Below, piece by piece: positions 34,632 through 46,277 of a DNA stretch of 64,000 nt. The notes under the pieces were generated by a model that was not told the DNA's origin, made no database searches, and worked only from the letters and a program-made list of their open reading frames with translations. How positions within the stretch are numbered: position 1 is the stretch's first letter; each line of letters opens with the position of its first letter. The position numbers and the translations under genes were made by a program. Source of the DNA: Oryza sativa Japonica Group (taxonomy: Eukaryota > Streptophyta > Magnoliopsida > Poales > Poaceae); assembly GCF_034140825.1 (NCBI RefSeq), contig NC_089037.1, positions 6,460,001 through 6,524,000 on the forward strand, written 5' to 3'.

Positions 34632-35536
34632 GAAAAAAAAGTTGCTTCTGGACTGGCGAACAACTCCTGGGTCTCTGATATCCGCGGTGCCTTCACTGTC
34701 CCGGTCATTTCTCAGTTTCTTCTTATTTGGGATGCGGTGCTTCACGTTCAGCTCTCACCGGGTGTCGAGGATTGTCTCGTTTGGCATTGGACGGCTGACC
34801 AGCGCTCTCAGCGCGTTCGGTGCACCAGGAATTCTTCTATGACCAGCATTTCTTTGCCTGTGCCGATCTTCTCTAGCACGCAAAGTGTCCTGCCAAATGC
34901 AGGTTCTTCCTTTGGTTCGCATTTCAGTAGCGCTGCTGAACGGCTGATCTCCTTCAGAAGCGTGGCATCGATAGTCACTCGACCTGCCTCTTTTGCGCTA
35001 AGGATCTTGAGACGGCGAACCACATCCTCCTCGACTGCGTGTTCGCTCGGCAGGTCTGGCTCCGGGTGTTGTTGCCTCTTGGCTGGGCTGCCTTCTCTCC
35101 CCCCTGTGGCAGCTGGTTCCAGGACTGGTGGCCGTCCTCTAGGGCCTGCTTACCTAAGCATCTCCGCGAGAGTTTCGACTCCCTGGTGCTCCTGGTCTCT
35201 TGGAAACTGTGGAAGGAGTTGAACTCTAGGGTTTTCGACTCTGCTCTCTCTTCAGTCTCAGTGATTTTGGAGTCTATCCATTCGGAGGGCCATCTATGGT
35301 CTTTAGCTGGTGTCGCTACTTTTGGTGATTTGTTTGGAGTGTAGCGTGGCTTGGTCCCTTCCTGTTGCTTGGAGTCTATTTTTAGCCGCCATAGTTTCTC
35401 TAAGCTTCAGTTTTTTTTTTCATTTGCTTTTTCTCCCTTCCCCTGGTATAAGCCAATCTGGCTGATTGCGTTGTGTAACTAAAACTCTTTTTCTTCTAAT
35501 ATATTGACGTGCAATACTTTTGTGCGTTCGTAAAAA
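34632..35536 (+). mobile_element. 5'-truncated LINE (L1-type) 3' end
   Basis: It is flanked by a perfect 16-bp target duplication, ATAAAATATCAATGGT (34616-34631 and 35537-35552). The + strand encodes remnants of the reverse-transcriptase zinc-binding C-terminal region: ETANHILLDCVFARQVWLRV (about 35010-35070) and then FDSLVLLVSWKLWKELNSRVF, ending at about 35342. The tail is AT-rich (CTTCTAATATATTGACG and then TAAAAAATAA), like other rice L1 LINEs. The upstream WVSDIRG-like part is shifted between frames relative to the C-terminal part, so this is a dead 905-bp fragment. The intact target duplication argues that it is not very old. Confidence 0.85.
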
Positions 35537-35879
35537 ATAAAATATCAATGGTACTTGTATGATACCAATATGAAATTCCAAAAATATCTTCATGATACTA
35601 CTAGTACTATATATAGCAATGGTATCTTTATGACACCTCCTTGGTATCATGGAGGTATCATGTTCTCTTAAAGTATCACTATGAAATCTCTGCAATACAA
35701 CCAAGAAAAATTTGTGATACCGATACCTCCTTGATACCACGAAGTACAGGGCTGGGCAAAATTACTTGAATCTGGAAAACTAGGATCAAGACGAATAAAT
35801 TTGATCATCCATTCAGTCTTAGCATCTAACTGATCAAATTTTGTTTGGTCAATTCTGTTAATATACTCGATTGACCGTT
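35537..35879. repeat. GATACC-type repeat block, left part
   Basis: The motifs GGTATCAT, TGATACC and TACAACCA(A/T)GAA recur irregularly (35560-35755). The same vocabulary appears at 34480-34620 and 40140-40560, so these look like pieces of one element or satellite later split by the LINE and the solo LTR. Confidence 0.6.
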
Positions 35880-38800
35880 TGTAGCGCCCGTTCCGTCGTG
35901 GCGCCTAGCGGGAAAATTTAAACTCTAAAAACCATAATTGCGAAATCTGTTTCTTTGCTTGTTGTCAGTCTCCGTGCCAATCCCTGATCTCGAATCCCCG
36001 ATCTATCGTCAAATTCAAATCCCGAATCCAAATCCTTGCCAAATCAAATTCCTCCGCAAAAGTCTATTTTGCCTCCCTCAGGTTCGGTGGGCCAATTTCC
36101 TCTCGGCCCATCTCTCTCTCTCTCTATCTCTCTCTCTCCCTCAGCTCTCCCCTCGCTCTGCCTGTGTGCCGCATGTGCATGAGCCGACGCCGAGCCGAGC
36201 TCTCCCTCTCTCTCTCGTTCTCCCGCTCTCCCTCCCTGCTCCATCCCCGGCAAACTCCCCGCGCGCCGTTACCTTGCGTGCGCGCGCGGTCGCCGCCGTC
36301 GTCAGCCGCCTGCTGCCCGTGCCTGCGCCTTCCGGCCCCGCGCCCTGCCACGCTGCGCCGCCTGCGCCGCGCCCTGCCCCGCGAGCCAGCACGCGTGCCC
36401 TGCTGCGCCTGAGCCCGCGCCTGCCGCCCCTGTAGCCGCGCCCTTCCAAACCGCCCCCGCCGTCATCGCCGTCGTCACGACCCGGCCCCGCCACCACCGC
36501 GCATACTTCCAAGGGTTGGAGGCAGAGCTCCTCCTCCCACTGCCTCGTCGCCCTCTCCCTCCTTCCTTCTTTTCCCAAAGTGGCAAGAGGCAAGTCTCCT
36601 TTCCCTCTTTCTTTTCTTCTTCCCCCCCTCTCCCCCCCGCCGGCGTCATCCTCCCTATCGCCGTTTTGGCCGCTAGCCGGAGAACCAACTCGCTGGCTTG
36701 ACCGCCCAATGTCGGTTCCTCCCTCCCAAACCGACAATGCCGCCCTATAAACCCGAGCCTCTCCCCAAACCAATCTTCCCCGTTTTCGCCCTTGCCATTG
36801 CCGCGCCCTGCCCTGTTCGTCGTCGCCGTTCGTCGTCGCGCGTATCGGAGGAGCCGGCACGAGCGAGACGCGTGACGTGGACTCCGGGCGCACCCTCTCC
36901 TTCCTCTTCCCCGCCCGAGGCCGAAGCGATCACGCCCCGCGCCGTCGGCCACCGTCACTGCGCCCCTTCATCCCGCACGGTAGTGCCTCCTCCCCGTTCT
37001 CCCTCCTCGTTCCTCCTCTTCCCCTTAGCTTTCGGTAGAAGCTCGTATAGCCTCCCTGTAGCTAGCTGGCGCTGCCCCGACCGCTGCCGCCGCTCACTAT
37101 GTGCCGCCACCGTCGCCGCCCGTGCTCCGTAGCGCCCGCACGTCGCCGACCTCTCTCGTAGTGTCTCCGTCCAATCCGACGCTAGAACCGGATTCCCGGA
37201 GTCGCGTAGATGCTCTAGCTCGCCCGAATCGATCTCCCGTCGCGCCGTCGCCGTTTCCCCCTTCCCTCGCCGCCGGTTGCCGCCGCCGCAATCCGCCGCC
37301 GTCGAGCCCCCTCCGGCGAATCCGAGCCGTTGGCTCGTCTCCCCTCGTCCCATGCAACCTCCCGGTGCGCTCGCCCTTGCCTGCATCGCTGTAGATCGCC
37401 CCGCCGCTCGCCGCCGCCGTCCGTCGTCCGTTCCGGCCGACGTCGTCGTCTTCCTCCCGCCGACCCGCATGGCAGCCACGTAGGCGCCACGTCGGCGCCA
37501 CCTCGGCCAAGACCGGGTCAAGCCTACCCCGGTCCGCTGCTACCCTCTGCCCCGCTCGCGCGCGCGGTCCACCGCGAGCCGTGAGGTTGCGCGTGGGCCC
37601 GCCGCAACCGCACCCACCGCGAGCCGCGCGCGTGCACCGCGTCCCTTCCCCAAACCCTAGCGCGCGCCGCGTGCTCCCTCCGCACGGTGAACCGTGTCAC
37701 CGACAAGCGGGTCCCACTCGGGACCACACGAGGTGAGCCCGGTCCACCGGCTCCCTCTCTCCTCCCCTCCCGCGCGTGCCTTGGGCCGTCTTCTCGGGCC
37801 GGCCGGCCCATTAAGCTTGGCCGAGCCGCCCCTTTCTCTCGGGCCGCGCCCTAGCTGCCCGAGGGAAGTCTGTTTCCCCTCCCTCTTTTCTCTTTTTCAA
37901 AAGGGTTTAATTAAATCATTTTTCCTTTAGACCAAAAATCCAATAATCTTAGAAATTCAATATCTTCTCAACCGTATGTCCGTTTGACTCCGTTCAACTT
38001 CCAAAATTCCTCAAATCTCGAGATCTGTTTAATGGCACGTTTAGAGGTCAATAATAGGGCTCTATTTTCGCCGTTTGTTGAGTTGTCCCGTTTCGCGTGT
38101 AGTTTCGGAGCCCGAAGACCCGCAGTGCGAGGATTTCGAGGATCAAGCTCAAGATCTCGAGCAAGGCAAGTCACCTTTGATCATCTTGCACCTATAATTT
38201 AAATCTAAGTATTTCTTTTTCGCAAATATTGCATAAATAGGATTATCACGAGTAATTCGGCCGCGGCTTGCGAGATAGCCTGCCGGCCCCCAATCCTAAT
38301 TGCTGCAATTACCCTCCTTGAATTATTGAACACTTAAACCTCCTTTGTCGATTGTTGTGCTTCGATGCATGGGCCTTCGGGCACGCGCATCGGGACACCT
38401 CCCCTCAAATTTAAAATATCCAATGATGGGTAAAACTTGGGGTTTTTACAAAAGACTTGGAAAAACCCGACACCTGGGTCGGTGCTTGCGAACTAAACGA
38501 AATTTCAAAATCGCGGATCGGGGAACGTACCGGGAGTGCGGTTTCCCGCTCTTGCACTTAAGGACCGTTTTCCTTGGAATTTCATCCGAACATAAGGCAA
38601 GTGCGACCACATGGGTGGAATGGGACACCCCCTGGCTGAGTAACTAGCTAATCGGGGGAACCATGATGCCAAGAGACATGTGGATTCAACGGGGTGGTGC
38701 CGGGGAGAACCCCCGGGTTTCCTGGCACAGTATAGTCTGGGACCTAACCTAGTGTTGGTCTGGGACCCCTCTCGTTGGCATATGGTGAACCTGTGTTGGC

Positions 38801-39674
38801 TCTCGAAATGCCTTGTCACGAAAGCCTCAAGGTCTCCAGACGTGGCCGTTCTGCACGGGCTGGGTGATCCGGGTTAGTAATGTCGTGTGGGTAAAGTGTA
38901 CCCTCTCTGCAGAGGTTAACAAACTGTTCGAACAGCCGTGCCCACGATCATGGGTGGATGTGAGGTGATTCCTAGCGTAGTTTTGTTTGACTACTGCTTG
39001 TGAAATTACTGTTGTGGAATGGGTTCGATGTTTGAAAAATCTGCGGCTGATGGGATCAGCCAGGCCCGGGTGGCCGTTTAAAAGCTGTTGGCCGGGTGCC
39101 AACCTTGAATCAATTCAAAGACTGATACATTGCACAAACTCCGACCGAACGAGACACACTGTCTCATCCGTGTCGTTTGAGAAGCACTCACTTAGTTGTT
39201 TCAAAAAGGAGTTTAAATAAAAACAATTGCAAAAACAACAGCCCTTCCTTTGAAGCCTGCATTAAACACTTAATTCCCATGGCTTGCTGAGTACTCCTGT
39301 ACTCACCCTTGCTCTATATAAATAATCCCCCCAGTTGCTAAAGAAGATGATGTGGATACTGCTGATGAGGAGTTCTTCCAGGAGCAAGTCGGCTACGATG
39401 AGTTTTAGGGTTTCGGCCTAGTTCCCAAGTTGCGCCTGTGATGAATAGTCCAAGTCTTGGCTTCCGTTTTCCCTTTTGTAATGCAGTTGTGAGCTCGGGA
39501 TCTGTCCGCAACCCAACATGACTGTACTCCTACTCTGTAATAAAGAGACCTCTGCTGCTGTGATATTCTGTCTTCCTGTGATACCAGCACTGTTTCCTGG
39601 GACTGGTATCGATTAACAGGTTAATTTGGAGCGTCACGGGCTAGTTCCGCTCGGGGCTAGTTCAGGGCGTGACA
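35880..39674 (+). mobile_element. solo LTR, about 3.8 kb (probable Ty3/gypsy family)
   Basis: The block begins TGTAGCGCCCG and ends GGGCGTGACA, the TG...CA ends of an LTR. It is flanked by a perfect 5-bp duplication, CCGTT (35875-35879 and 39675-39679). No tRNA primer site, polypurine tract or gag-pol region lies inside. A TATA-like box (CTATATAAATAATCC, about 39314) and a poly(A) signal (AATAAAGAG, about 39539) sit near the right end, which is where U3/R should end. So this is one LTR with a very long GC-rich U3, left by recombination between the two LTRs of an element. Very long LTRs are known in some rice gypsy families. The intact duplication suggests a fairly recent insertion, but a solo LTR cannot be dated by LTR comparison. 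Confidence 0.8.
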
Positions 39675-39679
39675 CCGTT

Positions 39680-41145
39680 AACCGAATAAACCAAAAGTAG
39701 CCCATTAGGCCCATTAAGCCCAGAATCACTGGAAAACTCTAGCCACGTCATCTCTTAACACCCCCATCCCCAGTCATTCACTCATTCCTCCTCCTCATGC
39801 ACGCACCCAACCGCTGCGCCCTACTCCGTACCGACGCGCATCCTGCCTCCTTAGCTCCTCCACACCAACAATGTTGCCCAACACGCCAACTATGATGAAT
39901 GTTGATTAAGTGTTGACCCCCATTAGCAGCACGTCAAGGCAGTTGGCCTATCGGAACATACCGAGCAGCAGCACTTTCTTCTTTCCTGCTACTGCCACAA
40001 CTTTATTTCTCGACCATGATCTATCTTCACCCTTTAGGCAATGCAATTTGGTCTTGAATTTTAGACGACCGAAGTTTCTCTAAAGTCCCCGAGCCCGAAC
40101 TGATTGGTCTGACTGATTGCCCACCCCTAATGGAGTATCATGATACTTACTTGATGCCATGAAATTATCATGGTAAATTTATCGTTTTATGTTGATACCT
40201 CCTCGGCACCATAGAGGTATCATAATACTTAATTGATTCCATGAAGGTATAATGATACTTTTATGGTATCTTCTACAATAAAACCATGAAGTATCGGTGA
40301 TACATCAATTTATTGTGATACCTCGTTGGTGTCATGAAGGTATTAAGACTTTTTTTATGTTATCACAGTAAACCTCTACGATACAACCAACAACATTTAC
40401 GATATTTTCATGATATCTCCAAATATTTCGTGAAATCTTTGTAAATATAACCATGATGACATTTTCAGATATGATGGAAATCATGTGGTACCATCTACAT
40501 AAATAAAACATGGAGATACATGTGAGATATGATAGAAATCGTAATTACCTCTATGATATTATGGAGATACATGAGGCACAAAGTGTAAGGGTCGATCTGA
40601 TATAACATAATTAAGTTCACTTCTAACAAGCCTTATCCTACCATGCATATGACCCAATAGTGGTGTATGCTCATGTATTATCCAACACAGAGGAGGTGCT
40701 TGCCCGGTGTGTAGAGGCTTGGAAGGATGTGCTTGAGGGAATTGTAAGGAGGACTTGCTCGCAAGCGTGGGTGCACACTGCACACGTGGAAACTGCACAT
40801 AGAAGAATCGCGGGATTGTGATTTCTATACCATCCCTGAATGGTACGACGCTCTATAGGAATGTTTGTATTAGGCAGAACCATTTTTTAAGATATAGTCT
40901 ATATAGCAGAACGCCCAAAATAGTATGCCATTATGTGGTTCCTTCACAGTATGAATACGTTCTTCTCCTATGATATCTATAGAAGAGAATAAAAATGCAT
41001 TTAATTTTCACCAATCACATTAATATGATAATTCATTCACCTACCTCGAGCTATATATGGATTGCACCGGCCAATGCACCACTAGACTATATATTGGGGA
41101 AAAGAACCTCATCCCTCTTCAGCCAACATAATCAAGAAGACAGGG
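39680..41145. other. intergenic DNA upstream of the CAD gene
   Basis: 39680-40130 is unremarkable sequence that was joined to 35879 before the LTR inserted. 40140-40560 is more GATACC-type repeat. I see no gene. A TATA-like CTATATATTGG lies at about 41085-41095, roughly 55 bp upstream of the CAD start codon, and is a good core-promoter candidate. Confidence 0.5.
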
Positions 41146-43517
41146 ATGGAGCAGCAACCTAAGATGGTGACCGGATGGGCGGCAAGAGACGCCAACGGGC
41201 TGCTCTCTCCTTTCTCTTACCCCCTCAGGTGATCTCTAGCTCTCTTGCTCTATCTTTTTCCTGTGTGTTCAGATGTTCCTGGGTCTTGAAATATTCAAAG
41301 AGAAGTTCACACAAAATTCTTGAGTTATACCGTTTTCTTTTTATGAAAGCAAAGTTACTGATAAATAGTCAATAGTCATCTCCATTACTTCGTTAATTAA
41401 TTGTAGTCAGGAATTCTAGTTTTGAACGGGTACCATCAAACTGTATCGATCGAGATTTATGAGGAATATGGAATTGCCTTTGACAATTGACGCACCAAGC
41501 ACATAAACGCTGCCGTCTACGTTTTCTACCGGTCTCCGGTGATATTTTCTTTGTGTAATGACCGATGAGAAGTACTGCATGGCTCATTGGTTCTGTAACT
41601 CTGTTAATTATTGAAAAATAACTAAATTGCTTCAGTCAGTCAGTAGTAACCAATCGTTGGGTTGCCACTCTAACGAAAACATCACTGGTGTACTGCTATA
41701 TAGAAATTAGAACACTGAGAACTAAAGAGGTAGTATTGTCTGTTGAGTTTTGAGCATTTTTCAAGAAATTTGCAGCTACACAATGCGTTCTGAATTACAT
41801 TTTTTGATTAAAAAGAAACTTATGCTTGGATTGCAAAGATATATCATTTACTGCAGGAAAGTAAAGGCTACACGGGTGATGACCAATTATGCACTATACA
41901 TTCATCATGAAGCCTCGATTGCCATCTTTTAGAAAGAATGAATGATAGCCATTCAGTAGGTAGTAGTGGCGACGCACTCATACCCAACTTCCACGGCTGA
42001 AAGGAATCAAACCATTTTGGCACCGATGGCTTGTTTGCACGCCATTGGGCGAGTTCGAGTCGTTGCAACAGCATTTCTTCCATTATTCACCTGCTGATTT
42101 ATGTTTATGCATTGTCAAACTATATGCATTCTCCCCAATTGTTTTCTTTTTCGTGAGTACAGAAAAGGGTTAATTAATCGTCATTTCCACCGTGCATTTC
42201 ATATTTCAGAGCTAAGGGAGACGAAGACGTCGTTGTCAAGATACTGTTCTGTGGCATTTGCCACTCTGATCTTTCTACTATCAAGAACGAGTGGGGCAAC
42301 GCCAAGTATCCCGTAGTACCAGGGTCAGTACGTACACATGCAATGCAAATCGGCTAATGCGCAACAGAATTATCCAGAGATATATTATTGATCGATCGTT
42401 TTGCGTGCTTAATCCAGTCATGAAATCGTTGGGGTCGTCGCCGAGGTCGGGAGCAGCGTGGCGAGGTTCGCCGCCGGCGACACTGTCGGCGTCGGGTACA
42501 TCGCCAGCACATGCCGCGCCTGCGCCAACTGCCGCGACGGCTTCGAGAACTACTGCGCGGGCCTCGTGCCGTCCTTCAACGCCGCGCTCCCCGACGGCGC
42601 TACGGTGCACGGCGGCTTCTCGGAGCTGGCCGTCGTCAACCAGCGGTACGTCGTCCGGATCCCCGGCGGCGGCGGCGGCGCGTCGCCGGCGCCGCTCGAC
42701 CGCTTGGCGCCGCTGCTGTGCGCCGGCGTCACGGTGTACTGCCCCATGAGGCGGCTCGGGCTGGACAGGCCAGGGGTGCACCTCGGCGTGGCCGGGCTCG
42801 GCGGCCTCGGCCATCTCGCTGTCAAGTTCGGCAAGGCGTTCGGCGTGAAGGTGACCGTGATCAGCACCAGCCCGTGGAAGGAAGCGGAGGCCGTGGAGAG
42901 GCTTGGCGCCGACGCGTTCTTGCTCAGCACCAACGCCGAACAGATGAAGGTGACCAAAAAACACCGATCTGTGCGCCATTTTGCATCCGAATTCTGAAGC
43001 TAAGAACCACCATATGTGCAGGCAGCTGCGGGCACCATGGATGGCATCATCGACACGGTCTCGGCGGTGCACGACCTGACGCCACTCATCACGCTGCTGC
43101 GGACTCACGGCCAGCTCGTCCCGGTCGGATCGCCGGGAAAGCCGGTGCAACTAGCCCTGTACCCTCTGCAATCAGGTGCGTGTGGTTCATCATTACTGGG
43201 CCTTACAGCCTCACACCAAACCAGGCCCATCACCAGTTGGCCCGCGAATAGATTGGGCTGGAGGCCCAATCAGAGCTAGATGGGCCGTGCTCATGGTGTG
43301 CGATGTGGCAGATGGGAAGAGCGTGGCCGGGAGCATGATCGGCGGGATGAGGGATACGCAGGAGATGGTCGACTTCGCCGTCGAGCACGGCGTCGCCGCC
43401 GAGGTGGAGGTCATCGGCATGGAGGACGTCAACGGCGCGATGGAGAGGCTGCAGAAGGGAGACGTGAGGTACAGGTTTGTGATCGACGTAGCCAACACAA
43501 TGGCCCGTGCTCGTTAG
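41146..43517 (+). CDS. cinnamyl-alcohol-dehydrogenase-like zinc alcohol dehydrogenase
   Basis: Five exons join in frame to 362 residues: 41146-41228, 42210-42323, 42418-42949, 43022-43175 and 43312-43517. The protein is a zinc-dependent medium-chain dehydrogenase using NADP(H). The catalytic zinc ligands are present (Cys45 in GICHSD; His67-Glu68 in the GHE motif), as are the four structural-zinc cysteines ([16 protein letters not shown]). The cofactor-binding GLGGLGH lies near residue 190 and the C-terminal [13 protein letters not shown] block is typical of the family. Members reduce cinnamaldehydes to alcohols for lignin or act on other aldehydes, terpenoids or mannitol. It belongs to the broad CAD-like clade, so lignin duty is not assured. 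Intron 1 is about 1 kb and splits codon 28. Nothing looks broken. A LINE-derived insertion lies 0.6 kb downstream. Confidence 0.9.
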
Positions 43518-44096
43518 AGTTTGTTTGTGGTGGTGGTTTCTCAGGGACAGAAGAAGCAAGAGATGCATTGAACTATGATTTTTCGAAGTCAGGACTGAAG
43601 AACGTGATAAGATTCAGTCAAAACTGAAGAACATGATAAGATTCACTTTGCTCCTCCTTTTACTTGCCATTGCTTGTGTTTCGTGTAAGCGAGGAGTGGA
43701 GTATGCGGCTATGCCCATGCATCGCCGTGGAAATCCTGTTTATCAGTGATAGAATTTCATAGTGTATTCGAAAATGCGCAAGGGAATGAAAGTTTTATAG
43801 ATTAGTAATGGTGAGCTAACTTTGGAAAGAAGCTGAATCATAGCCATAAAAATCACTGATTGAACGGTTGGCATGTCAATAAAAGGAAAAATCCCCTTTT
43901 CCATCTGAGAACAGTGCTTACTACTGCTGAGAATAAGCGTACATCCATTGAAGGGGGAAAAAAGAAGGGCTGAAGATTAAAGAGAAACGTGAATACATGA
44001 TATTATTCCTCGGGTAGTTGCATACGGATAAGATGTGATAGGGTTACACTTTTAAGGCTGTACTACGTGCTACTGCTGCATATATACGAGGCAGTT
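43518..44096. other. CAD 3' flank
   Basis: 3' untranslated and flanking sequence. A short duplication (GAAGAACRTGATAAGATTCA at about 43597 and 43625) lies shortly after the stop. No gene is seen. Confidence 0.5.
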
Positions 44097-45801
44097 ATTC
44101 TATCTTTTTATACTTTTATCTGTGCTGTGTATATCACAAACTTAGAATTATCGGGACCCCCGCGTCGCTCTCGCGCGGGCGGCTCGGGGGCGAAACCCTA
44201 GCCGCCCGCGCCGCCACACCCTCATCCCCCTCCTCCACCTCGCCGCCGCCGGAGCTCGCCGGTGGCAAAGCCGGCGGCGTGCCGGGAAGGCGGCGGCGAG
44301 GCCCAAACGGCTCGGCGGAACCGGCCCCTGCGCGAGGAGGACGGAGAACGCCGACGATGGCGCGGCCGGAGGTGGAGACGACAGTTCGGCTTGGGGCGGC
44401 GGATCCGGCGCCCCTGTGGCCGGATCTGGCCTCCCCACCCACGGATCCGGTCGGCACGGTGAGAGGCGCGATGGAGGCGGAGCGGGCGGCGAGCGGCGCG
44501 GGCGTGCCCTGCCGGTGCAGCGGGCGGCAAGATGGGCGGCAAGATGGACGCGATGTGGGCGGCGGGCGGCGCGACGCGGGCCCCGGCCGGCGCGGCGGCG
44601 GCGTGGGTTGGGGTTGCTGCGGCGACGGCGCCTGCTCCTGCTCTGCCTCGTGCCCCCGCCCGGCGTCGTTGTCAGATGGCGCGTAGGAGGAAGGCGAGGC
44701 CGGCAGCCAGGGCGAGGCGGCGGCCGGTGGTGTGCGAGGTGGTGCTGGCCGGACACGCGGCCTTGGCCCGATGTCCGGCGGCGTGAGGCTGTGGAGGTGC
44801 TGCGCGAGGAGCAAGCCGGCGGTGGTGACGGGGTCATCAAGTGGCTGGCTGCCATTGGTGACCTCAGTGGCTTTCTGCAGCATGCAGGAAGCGGTTTGGC
44901 AGTGAAGAGTTCATCCTCTGTATTGCCAGCTTGACCTGCGGGGTGGTAGACTGAGCTTGGGTGTTGAAGGGATGGCGTGGTGGTCTGGCGATGGTCGTTG
45001 TGCAGGATGGTTGTGTGGGGTTTTGATGGGAAACCGCTGGCGAAAGCCTTGCCAGGCCATGGGCTGGCATGACGACGGCGACGCCATTTGGCGCCGTTCC
45101 CCTCCTTGGAGGCGTCGTCCTGGCATTGACCCCTCGTAACACGAAGAACCCTCTACGCGCAATGGTAGCCTTGGTGGACTCCTGCAATGTCCCCAAAGCT
45201 CTTCAGGTCTAGGGTGTTTGACGAGGCCTCACTTCCTTGGCTTCGTTCCTTGCTACAACGGGTGTTCATCACTCTTATCTGGTTACTGTGGGGTAGAGTC
45301 GGAACTGCTTTGCTGGGGGCGACGAAGCTTGGCAACAATGACACACTGCAATTTCTTTATAGGATTGTTGATGCTAGCTGTGTGTAGGAGTGGTTCCTTG
45401 GTAGCTTGGGCTGATGTCCTTCGTGGGTGTCGTTCTTGTTTGTTCATTTTGGCGTTGGGATAGCATCACATTGAAGTCGAAGCTGCTGTGTCACTTGGGT
45501 GACAAGCTTGGCAACGATAACATGTGTAAGCTGCCGTGTTGTCTCAAATGGCAAGCTTGGCCGATGCCTTGTGTCGGGCTCTGTCGTGGTAGTTTAGGAT
45601 AGGTTAGCTGTTGGTGTGGTGTTGTAGTTGTGGTTTTCGCTCAGTTTTCTCTAATTAACTGAGGTGTTGTAGTTGTGGTTTTCGCTCAGTTTTCTCTAAT
45701 TAACTGAGCACTGTAAAGTTTGATCCCGTTTTCTTCTCAAAATGGGATATCTTCTTCTTAATATAAAATGTCGGCAACGGCCTGACCGTAGGTTTCAAAA
45801 A
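44097..45801 (+). mobile_element. LINE-derived insertion, internally reduced
   Basis: It is flanked by a perfect 15-bp direct repeat, ATATACGAGGCAGTT (44082-44096 and 45802-45816). The left part (from about 44150) is GC-rich and begins with GCGAAACCCTAGCCGCC, like the 5' leader of rice L1 LINEs. The right end (CTTCTTAATATAAAATGTCGG ending in CAAAAA) resembles LINE 3' tails. At 1.7 kb it has no reverse transcriptase, so it is a non-autonomous derivative or a retroposed transcript. A 45-bp tandem duplication lies at about 45619-45708. Several long frames in the GC-rich half are compositional. Confidence 0.7.
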
Positions 45802-45816
45802 ATATACGAGGCAGTT

Positions 45817-46277
45817 TCTCTTTTGCTTTTAGCCTGCAACACGCTAGCTCAAAGTGCAACACTTTGCACATTTGGCACAGACGTTTACATCCATCCATCG
45901 AAGTTATTCGCATCAGTCAGAGTGACATGTAAAGAGTGGAGAAGATGTAACCCGATCGAACAAACAGACAAGCTGATCGAACAAAAAAAGACAGCGGTTT
46001 TCCATATATATAAATCACGATATAGGAAAATCAAGAACATCCGTCCCTACGGAAAAAGCAAATCCGTTTTACAAAGCATTATTATTCAGAGTACACAAAA
46101 TGACACTCGGTGAACAGGACAGACTAGTAATAAAATTCAAAGGGCCTTGTCGACGCCAAGGATAGACCGAGACCGAAATCCAACGTTGACACATCACGGC
46201 TGATGCACGCACGCGTACGTTTCTTTTTTTTGTTTTTTTTGGGCGCAGAAATGCACGGGAGAGGCCCGCCGGACGGC
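45817..46277. other. region between the LINE insertion and GS1
   Basis: This is the old CAD flank continuing past the insertion, then the glutamine synthetase 3' untranslated region on the minus strand. No gene is seen. Confidence 0.5.

Noticed and set aside
34737-35222. 161-codon frame
   Set aside because: Out-of-frame reading of a LINE fragment; the LINE call explains the region.
35938-37584. Overlapping GC-rich frames on both strands
   Set aside because: They lie in the long U3 of a solo LTR; Arg, Ala and Pro-rich and mutually overlapping, with no protein family.
42281-43150. 289-codon minus-strand frame across the CAD gene
   Set aside because: Compositional shadow; the + strand exons join to a full zinc alcohol dehydrogenase.
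44134-44934. Frames of 235-249 codons near the LINE-derived insertion start
   Set aside because: Compositional; they overlap on both strands in the GC-rich leader and show no recognised domain.
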